From Lachnospiraceae bacterium UBA1258 (GTDB lineage: Bacteria > Bacillota > Clostridia > Lachnospirales > Lachnospiraceae), in the NCBI GenBank assembly GCA_002308235.1, contig DBVS01000140.1:1-5800 (forward strand): DNA of 5,800 bases, written 5' to 3'. Positions 1 to 4,541 of this stretch are shown here, piece by piece. The position numbers and the translations under genes are program-made. Under the pieces are notes generated by a model, which did not search any database, had not been told where the DNA came from, and saw only the letters and a list, made by a program, of their open reading frames with translations. Every line of letters starts with the position of its first letter. The stretch's first letter is position 1.

Positions 1-1499
1 ACTGCAAATATTGCCTTTACTCTGACATCTCCGAATCCTGTAAATGTAAAGCTTGTGCTGGCAGATGTTGCATTTTCAAAACTGATATTACCTGTCAGAC
101 AGTCCCAGTTTTGAAAACAGTACCCTGCTTCCGGGGTAGCCATGATGTTTACTCTGTCATATGCATGTGCCGTATCGTGACTTTTTTGTGTTATGTTTCC
201 TCCGTCGCCTGCTTCCGCGTCAACTCTGATTTCAGGTGCTTCAACGGTAACATCTACGGAACTGAAAGCAGACACGTAATCAGTCTTCATGTCTCCGTTA
301 TACTGTTCCGCAAACAGTTTTACCTTATAATTGCCACTCGGGAGGTTCCATGGAATCGTAATGTCTGTTCCGGTACTCGAAACACTGTTATTGGCAATTC
401 TTCCGTAGCAAAGCGGAGTATTTTCATCTGATGTGCTTACAATTATCGCAGAGACAAATTCATTTGAGCCTGTTTTTGCTCCGCTGTAGCTTACGGTAAT
501 ATTATCCCCTGCTGTCACGTTTCCACTGTCAACGCGGGATGCACTGAAGCCTGTGTGTCCGCTTCCTACGGCATTTGTGCTTCCGTCATCAAGAAGCGTC
601 AGTTTCCAGTCATTACCCGCATAATCTGCCACTGTGGTAATCGCTCCCCCGCCCACTGTTCCGGAGGCTTTGCCACCCACAGCTGCGGATGTAAAGACGG
701 CGGATGAAAGATTCAGATTGAAAGCAGGGCGAACGCTCCCGGGAGTGGTGACATAATTATGGCTTATAGCGGTGAGGAAGGTAATATCAACAAGATTTGC
801 GTCATTCGAACGTAACAACCCGAAAGCCCCAAAAAGAGGGTCAGTGAACTTACTGTTTGCATATTCTGTAGCTTCAAATATGCAGGTATTATAACTATCC
901 TCCCTGAATCCGTATGAGCTGTTTCTTACCTCACTTCCTGACAGAAGAAACAATTTATCTGTTGTAACACCACAACTGTCGGTCGTAATCGTCGAATCTG
1001 CTATGACTGATTTCTCATTATCCGAAAAAGCTTTGTCTATAAAATTATTATTCGGATCTATGTACGCATCTCTGCCGTTAAGCCAGGCACGAAGCGTACA
1101 TGTTGCCCATGTAACGGAAGTGTTGGTTTCATTATATTCTTTGCCGTCAATACCCTTGTCTGAGAACAGAAACAATTGTCCGTTTGAATTCTGCAGCGCT
1201 CTCCACTTGATGGGCTCTATAATGAAGCCATTGTTTCCGTCGCTGCTCTGCGGATACGTTCCGAAATACACGTTACTCACCTGAGCGCCTTCTATATTGG
1301 CAGCCACACCGTTAGTCAAGATCTGCAGTGCTTTCCCGGTTCCCGCTGCATATGCCTTCTCCGTAGGATACAACCCCACAAGATTCGACACAGCAAGGGA
1401 AAGGGCAAGGATTGCACCGCCAATTGCCTTGCAGATTATTCCGATTGTTTTCTTTCTCGTGGGATTATTCTTTTTCAACCCCCGCAATAGTTTTTCCAT
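1..1499 (-). CDS. Large secreted protein with DUF6273-like and InlB-B-like repeat domains (C-terminus outside window)
   Basis: The minus strand is open from an ATG at 1499-1497 to the window edge, giving 499 codons with no stop. The start is set by AAGGAG 8 nt upstream. Residues 1-51 form a long signal peptide: a basic n-region (KK, RKK), a hydrophobic stretch at about 20-44, and an AYA cleavage motif ending at residue 51. Residues about 75-265 match my recollection of the DUF6273 family of clostridial surface proteins: YFGTYPQ at 78-84, IKWRAL at 97-102, LRAWLNG at 136-142, FSDNEKS at 158-164 and RPAFNLNLS at 257-265. Residues about 295-420 look like an Ig-like beta domain (ITVSYSGAKTG, LPSGNYKVKLFAEQYNGD). 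From about 425 an InlB-B-like repeat starts (GGNIT, MATPEAGYCFQNW). The product is probably exported and cell-surface or wall associated; no enzymatic motif is seen. Whether it ends in a sortase or S-layer anchor cannot be seen. Small plus-strand ORFs here are antisense shadows. Confidence 0.9.
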   Translation of the reverse strand, partial: MEKLLRGLKKNNPTRKKTIGIICKAIGGAILALSLAVSNLVGLYPTEKAYAAGTGKALQILTNGVAANIEGAQVSNVYFGTYPQSSDGNNGFIIEPIKWRALQNSNGQLFLFSDKGIDGKEYNETNTSVTWATCTLRAWLNGRDAYIDPNNNFIDKAFSDNEKSVIADSTITTDSCGVTTDKLFLLSGSEVRNSSYGFREDSYNTCIFEATEYANSKFTDPLFGAFGLLRSNDANLVDITFLTAISHNYVTTPGSVRPAFNLNLSSAVFTSAAVGGKASGTVGGGAITTVADYAGNDWKLTLLDDGSTNAVGSGHTGFSASRVDSGNVTAGDNITVSYSGAKTGSNEFVSAIIVSTSDENTPLCYGRIANNSVSSTGTDITIPWNLPSGNYKVKLFAEQYNGDMKTDYVSAFSSVDVTVEAPEIRVDAEAGDGGNITQKSHDTAHAYDRVNIMATPEAGYCFQNWDCLTGNISFENATSASTSFTFTGFGDVRVKAIFA

Positions 1500-1507
1500 G
1501 ATCAATT

Positions 1508-1513
1508 CTCCTT
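1508..1513 (-). promoter_or_regulatory. Ribosome binding site of the secreted DUF6273-like protein
   Basis: AAGGAG on the minus strand lies 8 nt before the ATG at 1499. It fixes the start and so includes the unusually long basic n-region in the signal peptide. Promoter signals upstream are weak. The best candidate is TTGGGA, 16 nt, TATCTA, between the inverted-repeat element and the gene. Confidence 0.75.
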
Positions 1514-1622
1514 CTTTTTAACGATTTTCTGTATATAATTTCGGGTCAATAAATACCCCTTCATATATATAGATACCTAAAATCGAAAATCTCCCAAGGT
1601 GAATTGAAAATTTTTTATAAAA

Positions 1623-1787
1623 ATACGAGCAAATAAAAACATCGTTCGAAGACTTTCCACAGCAGTCGGCGCTTACTCGGCGTTTTATGCCGAGTTATGC
1701 GAGCGAGTGCTTTCCAACTCGCGGTCCGTTACTGCGAGGACCTAAGCGAAAGCGGGTCTTCGAACAATGTGTTTCATTTGCTCGTAT
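1623..1787 (-). repeat. Long inverted repeat enclosing a cloverleaf-like core; possible structured RNA, large terminator or MITE
   Basis: Arms at 1623-1653 and 1756-1787 are nearly complementary. Read on the minus strand, they give 29 Watson-Crick pairs, one U-G wobble, one C-U mismatch and one bulged G. That wobble would be an A-C mismatch on the plus strand, which favours minus-strand transcription. Inside, CGCTTA (1670-1675) pairs with TAAGCG (1743-1748) and closes three hairpins: CTCGGC/GCCGAG (1676-1681/1689-1694), GCGAGT/ACTCGC (1703-1708/1717-1722) and GGTCC/GGACC (1723-1727/1738-1742). Their edges are contiguous, as in a four-way junction. Loop GCTTTC (1709-1714) is complementary to GAAAGC (1748-1753), a possible pseudoknot. 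The element begins 22 bp after the stop of the 76-codon gene. On the minus strand its 3' arm runs into a T-rich tract (TATTTTTAT), so it may act as a terminator or 3' UTR element. It is not a tRNA: the T-arm TTCRANYC motif is missing. I do not recognise the family. Confidence 0.7.
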
Positions 1788-1809
1788 ATTCACAAACCCC
1801 AATGATTTC

Positions 1810-2040
1810 TTACGGTTTCATGTTTTTCAACTGGTTAAGCATCTCCACATCCGAAGCAAGTACCTTCATGTTTGCGGTCTGTTTGGCGCCTTCGGGGCTC
1901 GTCACGGTTATCTCGATGACCGTGTCCTCGGGAAGACCCTGCGCCGCCATGGCCTTTATGAAAGATACCATCTTGGGATGATCCTTCTCAAAGCGGTTCT
2001 TCATCCCCATGAGTTTTATAATATCTGCCGGATTAGGCAT
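1810..2040 (-). CDS. Conserved-looking small cytosolic protein, function unknown (76 aa)
   Basis: This encodes 76 residues beginning MPNPADIIKLMGMKNRF. I chose the ATG at 2040 because TGGAGGT lies 8 nt upstream. A TTG five codons earlier (2055) overlaps that ribosome site and is rejected. There is no signal peptide, membrane segment or cysteine, so the product should be cytosolic. The N-terminal half (about 3-35) looks helical and basic. Residues about 45-63 read as two beta strands (VIEITVTSPEG, QTANMKVL), followed by a C-terminal helix (about 63-74). This alpha-beta-beta-alpha pattern resembles small hypothetical proteins common in clostridia, but I cannot name a family. Regular codon use, a good ribosome site and a candidate promoter support a real gene. 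It ends 22 bp before the inverted-repeat element and is divergent from the zinc-ribbon pair. Confidence 0.8.
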   Translation of the reverse strand: MPNPADIIKLMGMKNRFEKDHPKMVSFIKAMAAQGLPEDTVIEITVTSPEGAKQTANMKVLASDVEMLNQLKNMKP

Positions 2041-2048
2041 AGTCACTA

Positions 2049-2053
2049 CCTCC
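2049..2053 (-). promoter_or_regulatory. Ribosome binding site deciding the start of the 76-aa protein
   Basis: GGAGG on the minus strand, in the wider TGGAGGT, has ideal spacing to the ATG at 2040. The alternative in-frame TTG start lies inside this site and so cannot use it. Confidence 0.75.
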
Positions 2054-2099
2054 AAATGTGTTTAAATACGGGTTTCGCCCGGGTCAGTCTTTGAAATGA

Positions 2100-2114
2100 T
2101 ACCAGTATATGGTA
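2100..2114. promoter_or_regulatory. Small palindrome TACCA-N5-TGGTA, possible operator
   Basis: Five-base perfect arms with a 5-nt centre overlap the proposed -10 of the minus-strand gene. The position is right for a repressor site, but arms this short can arise by chance and no regulator gene is nearby. Confidence 0.25.
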
Positions 2115-2138
2115 GCACGGAGTCAGCAGGTCTTTCAA
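2109..2138 (-). promoter_or_regulatory. Candidate sigma-A promoter of the 76-aa protein gene
   Basis: On the minus strand, TTGAAA (2133-2138) is followed after 18 nt by TACCAT (2109-2114), with a TGC extended -10 directly in front. This is a fair but not strong match. The leader would be about 60 nt and holds a small hairpin, CGGG (2069-2072) with CCCG (2078-2081). The -10 hexamer overlaps the small palindrome at 2100-2114. Confidence 0.4.
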
Positions 2139-2188
2139 CCTCAAAAATGCCGTTTTCCAAAATACACGGGGTACGTGGCAAGTTGCAG

Positions 2189-2217
2189 TTGACATAAACA
2201 CACATTTTAAATAAAAT
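2189..2217 (+). promoter_or_regulatory. Near-consensus sigma-A promoter for the zinc-ribbon gene pair
   Basis: Perfect TTGACA (2189-2194), a 17-nt A+T-rich spacer and TAAAAT (2212-2217, one mismatch to TATAAT). Transcription should begin near 2224, giving a leader of about 59 nt before the ATG at 2283. This is the strongest promoter seen in the window, suggesting well-expressed genes. Confidence 0.8.
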
Positions 2218-2237
2218 GGCCTTAAAGGTTTTTATAT

Positions 2238-2254
2238 GCGGTTATCGAAACCGC
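2238..2254 (+). promoter_or_regulatory. Leader hairpin upstream of the first zinc-ribbon gene
   Basis: GCGGTT (2238-2243) and AACCGC (2249-2254) are perfect 6-bp arms around a 5-nt loop in the 5' leader, 11 nt before the AGGAGG ribosome site (2266-2271). It has no U tract, so it is not a terminator. It may stabilise the mRNA 5' end. The leader of the second copy keeps only the ACCGC right half. Confidence 0.45.
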
Positions 2255-2282
2255 TTGAAAATTATAGGAGGAATTTATTTAA

Positions 2283-3128
2283 ATGAAAACTTGTCCTAAA
2301 TGTAATGCACAGCTTGCAGATGACGTTGTTTTCTGCAACGAATGCGGCGCAAGACTTGAAGCAGCACAGCCCGCAGCAGATTCTGTTGCTCCCGTTGCTC
2401 CCGCTGCCGAGAAGGCTCCCCTTGATCCCGCCAAGATTAAGAAGTACGCGACCTACGGCGGAATCGGTGTTGCAGCTCTTATCGTAATCATTATTCTTTG
2501 CTCCATCATCGGTGCAAACAGCGGTCCCAAAGCTGCAATCAAGGGATTCATGAATGCATACAAGGCCGGTAATTTCAAGACCCTTGTAAACTACGTTATT
2601 CCCAAGGATGCTCAGGAAGACTATCTTGACAAATACTATGACGCTGAAGTTTCCGAGGTAACCGAAGCTCTTACCGATTATTCCAAGACAATGTGGAAGG
2701 ACATCAAAAAAGTAGGTAAAGTTAAAGTTACTTACAAAATCAAGAACTTTGAAAACATTAAAAAGCCCAAAGAGCTCAAGTCATTTTTGAAAAGCCAGGG
2801 TATTTCCGACCTTGACGATTTTCGTGACGCATTTGACTTCTTAGAAACGTACGGTTCTGACGTTGAAAAGATTAAAGCAGCATACATATGTGAATTCGAA
2901 TACAAAGTCGAATTGGGCGGAAAAAGAGTCCTGAAGGGTGAAGGTCACGTTGCTGTTTACAAGTATGGCGGAAAGTACTTACTCAGCGGAGATGTGCCCA
3001 GTCCTACCGAACTTTACAACACTATTAAGTACGATGAAAAGCTCAGCGATAAATACGACGATATGTTAGAAGATATTGACGAACTCGAAGACGAGTACGA
3101 TGTTCAGTTCAACAATCGCCTTTGGTAA
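2283..3128 (+). CDS. Membrane-anchored zinc-ribbon protein, copy 1 (281 aa)
   Basis: The N-terminus is a zinc ribbon with C4, C7, C18 and C21 (CPKC...CNEC), as in the zinc-ribbon families found at the head of many Firmicutes membrane proteins. An Ala/Pro-rich linker (about 23-48) and a basic KIKK (51-54) lead into one membrane helix at about 57-78. By the positive-inside rule the ribbon is cytoplasmic and residues 79-281 are outside. The outer part starts with a conserved-looking block (GPKAAIKGFMNAYK, 81-94) reminiscent of NTF2-like or DUF4878-like domains. It has alternating hydrophobic strands near 146-156 and 201-235 and an acidic tail (about 251-273). The order ribbon, helix, outer domain resembles TcaA/YvbJ-type proteins; that is a likeness in architecture, not a family assignment. 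The ATG follows AGGAGG by 11 nt. It is first in a tandem pair under the 2189 promoter and is followed by its own terminator. Role unknown. Confidence 0.9.
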   Translation: MKTCPKCNAQLADDVVFCNECGARLEAAQPAADSVAPVAPAAEKAPLDPAKIKKYATYGGIGVAALIVIIILCSIIGANSGPKAAIKGFMNAYKAGNFKTLVNYVIPKDAQEDYLDKYYDAEVSEVTEALTDYSKTMWKDIKKVGKVKVTYKIKNFENIKKPKELKSFLKSQGISDLDDFRDAFDFLETYGSDVEKIKAAYICEFEYKVELGGKRVLKGEGHVAVYKYGGKYLLSGDVPSPTELYNTIKYDEKLSDKYDDMLEDIDELEDEYDVQFNNRLW

Positions 3129-3145
3129 TTCAGTATAAAAAGAAG

Positions 3146-3175
3146 GACCCGTCGGTAAATTCCGACGGGTCTTTT
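3146..3175 (+). terminator. Intrinsic terminator between the two zinc-ribbon paralogs
   Basis: A perfect 10-bp GC-rich stem, GACCCGTCGG (3146-3155) with CCGACGGGTC (3162-3171), has a 6-nt loop and then TTTT. The T run is short, so read-through into the second copy is likely. No strong promoter is visible between this stem and the next gene. Confidence 0.85.
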
Positions 3176-3211
3176 AAGACCGCATAAAAAATACAGGAGG
3201 AATTAACTCAA

Positions 3212-4078
3212 ATGAAAACTTGTCCCAAATGTAATGCACAGCTTGCAGATGATGTTTTATTCTGTAACGAATGCGGCACCAGACTTGACTCAGCACAGCC
3301 TGCCGCAGGTTCTGTTGCTCCCGCAACTCCCGCAGCTCCGAAGGCTCCCCTTAATTCCGGAAAGATTAAGAAGTTTGCGATTTTCGGTGGGATCGGTGTT
3401 GCAGCAATTATCGTAATCGTTATACTTTTCGCCTTTATCGGTGCAAACAGCGGTCCTGAGGCTGCAGTTAAAGGATTCATGAATGCATATAAGAAGGGTG
3501 ATTACAAAACCCTCGTAAATTATTTTGTTCCCAAGGATGCTCAGGAAGAGTACTTTACCAAAGCTTATGGGGATGACGATGATGAAGAAATTGAAGCTTC
3601 CGAAGTAACCGATGTCCTTACCGACTATGCTGAAACACTTTGGAAAGGTGTCAAAAAGAAAGGCAAGGTTAATGTTACTTACGAAATCAAGAATCTTGAA
3701 AATATTAATAAACTCAAAAAGCACAAATCAACGATGAAGGACATCGGCATTTCCGATCTCGACGATTTCTGCGACAAAATATTATCTAAATTCGAATATG
3801 TAGGCGCAGACCTTGATAAAGTTAAAGAAGCTTACTTATGTAAACTCGAATACAAAGTTGAATTGGGCGGAAAAAAAGTGCTGAAGGAAGACGGACTTAT
3901 AGCCATTTACAAGTACGGCGGAAAATACTTACTGTACGGAGACCTTCCGGATGTTACCGATCTTTACTACGAGATCAGATCTAATGAAAAACTCAATGAT
4001 AAGTACGGAGACATGTTGGACGATATCGACGAGCTCGAAGACGAGTACGATTATGATTTCATCAATTACATGTGGTAA
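3212..4078 (+). CDS. Membrane-anchored zinc-ribbon protein, copy 2 (288 aa)
   Basis: A paralog of the gene just upstream, aligning along its full length. It has the same ribbon (C4, C7, C18, C21), Ala/Pro linker, membrane helix (about 57-78) and GPEAAVKGFMNAYK block (81-94). The shared C-terminal signature is YKVELGGK (214-221), IYKYGGKYLL (232-241) and DIDELEDEYD (271-280). The ribbon, linker and helix are the most alike; the middle has diverged. A 7-residue addition makes an acidic run at about 121-128 (DDDDEEIE) that copy 1 lacks. Topology should again be ribbon inside, domain outside. The ATG follows AGGAGG (3195-3200) by 11 nt, the same spacing as copy 1. With no clear promoter of its own, it probably depends on read-through from copy 1. 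Function unknown. Minus-strand ORFs overlapping it are shadows. Confidence 0.9.
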   Translation: MKTCPKCNAQLADDVLFCNECGTRLDSAQPAAGSVAPATPAAPKAPLNSGKIKKFAIFGGIGVAAIIVIVILFAFIGANSGPEAAVKGFMNAYKKGDYKTLVNYFVPKDAQEEYFTKAYGDDDDEEIEASEVTDVLTDYAETLWKGVKKKGKVNVTYEIKNLENINKLKKHKSTMKDIGISDLDDFCDKILSKFEYVGADLDKVKEAYLCKLEYKVELGGKKVLKEDGLIAIYKYGGKYLLYGDLPDVTDLYYEIRSNEKLNDKYGDMLDDIDELEDEYDYDFINYMW

Positions 4079-4090
4079 TTAAACGATGCA

Positions 4091-4123
4091 AAAGACCCGC
4101 CGGGTAATTCCGACGGGTCTTTT
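4091..4123. terminator. Terminator of copy 2, likely bidirectional
   Basis: The stem GACCCGCCGG (4094-4103) with CCGACGGGTC (4110-4119) has one C-A mismatch, a 6-nt loop, an AAA run in front (4091-4093) and TTTT behind. The flanking A and T runs let it work in both directions, ending copy 2 on the plus strand and the convergent lipoprotein gene on the minus strand. It matches the terminator after copy 1 almost base for base, so it was duplicated with the gene. Confidence 0.8.
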
Positions 4124-4147
4124 CTCGTTCTTTTTCTTTTTACCTGC

Positions 4148-4348
4148 TTATTTGAAAAGGGAACCGAGTTCCTTTAACTCTTTATAGCAGTCGTCACAAA
4201 TAAGAACCTTCTCACCGAGGATCTTCTGTGTGTGGCTCTTGCCGGTCTTTTCTTCACCGCAAAGGTCGCAGGTGAACTTTTTGCCGCAGCCTGCAAGTGA
4301 AACGATCATTCCAAGCATAAGAACAGCTGTAAGAATTTTCTTTTTCAT
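4148..4348 (-). CDS. Small zinc-ribbon lipoprotein (66 aa)
   Basis: A type II (lipoprotein) signal: MKKK, a hydrophobic core (about 5-18) and the lipobox LAGC ending at C21. The mature protein would be only about 46 residues, lipid-anchored on the outer face of the membrane. It has two CxxC pairs, C27/C30 (CDLC) and C51/C54 (CDDC), with a Gly- and Lys-rich stretch between. This is the layout of a treble-clef or zinc-ribbon knuckle, here predicted outside the cell, which is unusual; a redox or disulphide role for the cysteines is an alternative. AGGAGA (4355-4360) lies 6 nt before the ATG, and a good promoter sits upstream. It is convergent with the zinc-ribbon paralogs and divergent from the ABC-F gene. 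No specific family recognised. The longer minus-strand frame at 4254-4760 is a shadow across this gene and the ABC-F gene. Confidence 0.85.
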   Translation of the reverse strand: MKKKILTAVLMLGMIVSLAGCGKKFTCDLCGEEKTGKSHTQKILGEKVLICDDCYKELKELGSLFK

Positions 4349-4375
4349 CCGATATCTCCTGTCTCATTTTTTCAC

Positions 4376-4404
4376 ATTCTATCACAGTGTCCCCAACGCA
4401 ACAA
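4376..4404 (-). promoter_or_regulatory. Promoter of the small lipoprotein gene
   Basis: On the minus strand, TTGTTG (4399-4404) is followed after 17 nt by TAGAAT (4376-4381), preceded by TGA, which is an extended -10. The start of transcription would be about 20 nt before the start codon. The upstream flank is A-rich and could act as an UP element. Confidence 0.6.
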
Positions 4405-4421
4405 TTTGTAATGCTTACAAA
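4405..4421. promoter_or_regulatory. 17-bp palindrome, possible operator
   Basis: TTTGTAA (4405-4411), TGC, TTACAAA (4415-4421): perfect 7-bp arms with a 3-nt centre. It abuts the -35 of the lipoprotein promoter and is about 65 bp upstream of the ABC-F -35. Size and symmetry suit a dimeric regulator. No regulator gene is in the window, and A+T-rich DNA can produce such symmetry by chance. Confidence 0.4.
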
Positions 4422-4485
4422 AAGTGAAAGCAAAAAGCAAAAAAGTATAAGCAATGTTACCAAACACGGTTTCTTTATCTCGTAC

Positions 4486-4513
4486 TTGCAAAATGCCAGA
4501 TTTTCTGTAAAAT
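4486..4513 (+). promoter_or_regulatory. Promoter of the ABC-F gene
   Basis: TTGCAA (4486-4491), a 16-nt spacer and TAAAAT (4508-4513), about 28 nt before the ATG. The leader is short, with AAAGGAG (4529-4535) 6 nt from the start. No upstream leader peptide or attenuator like those of antibiotic-inducible ABC-F resistance genes is visible. Confidence 0.6.
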
Positions 4514-4541
4514 GATAAAGGTCAACTGAAAGGAGTTTTAG

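Larger units (their letters stand above)
1500..1809. other. Gene-free interval of 310 bp between two minus-strand genes
   Basis: No ORF here has a ribosome site and a plausible composition. Plus-strand ORFs starting at 1687 and 1697 run antisense through the 76-codon gene and across the inverted-repeat element, so they are rejected. The right half (1623-1787) is the inverted-repeat element described separately. The left half (1500-1622) is A+T rich and holds the leader and probable promoter of the secreted protein. It also contains a small inverted repeat, GGGT at 1543-1546 with ACCC at 1555-1558. Confidence 0.7.
2250..4123 (+). repeat. Tandem duplication of a gene-plus-leader-plus-terminator unit
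   Basis: Unit 1 covers about 2250-3175 and unit 2 about 3177-4123. Similarity begins at an ACCGC half-hairpin (2250-2254; 3179-3183) and continues through the shared AGGAGGAATT ribosome region and the whole ORF. It ends after the GACCCG...CGGGTC terminator. The promoter and the left half of the leader hairpin lie outside the unit and were not copied. The proteins have diverged substantially in the middle, so the event is not recent. Confidence 0.75.

Noticed and set aside
111..1521. Three plus-strand ORFs at 111-431, 1003-1284 and 1297-1521
   Set aside because: No ribosome sites, and all are antisense to the continuous secreted-protein frame.
1670..1748. Cloverleaf-like fold considered as a tRNA gene
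   Set aside because: Four stems are possible, but the T-arm TTCRANYC motif, a 7-bp acceptor stem, a regular anticodon arm and D-loop GG are missing.
2041..2055. TTG start giving an 81-residue form of the small protein
   Set aside because: The TTG lies within the GGAGG ribosome site that serves the ATG at 2040.
1687..2094. Plus-strand ORF of 135 codons (and an overlapping one from 1697)
   Set aside because: No ribosome site. It is antisense to the well-supported 76-aa gene and runs through the inverted-repeat element; the protein has unusual composition (rich in His, Arg and Phe).
3208..3724. Minus-strand ORFs within the second zinc-ribbon gene
   Set aside because: Antisense shadows of a strongly supported gene with its own ribosome site, paralog and terminator.
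4424..4447. A-rich repeats (AAAGC/AAAAGCAA) as a possible CRISPR or tandem repeat
   Set aside because: Units are only a few bases, irregular and without spacers; more likely promoter-flanking A+T-rich DNA.
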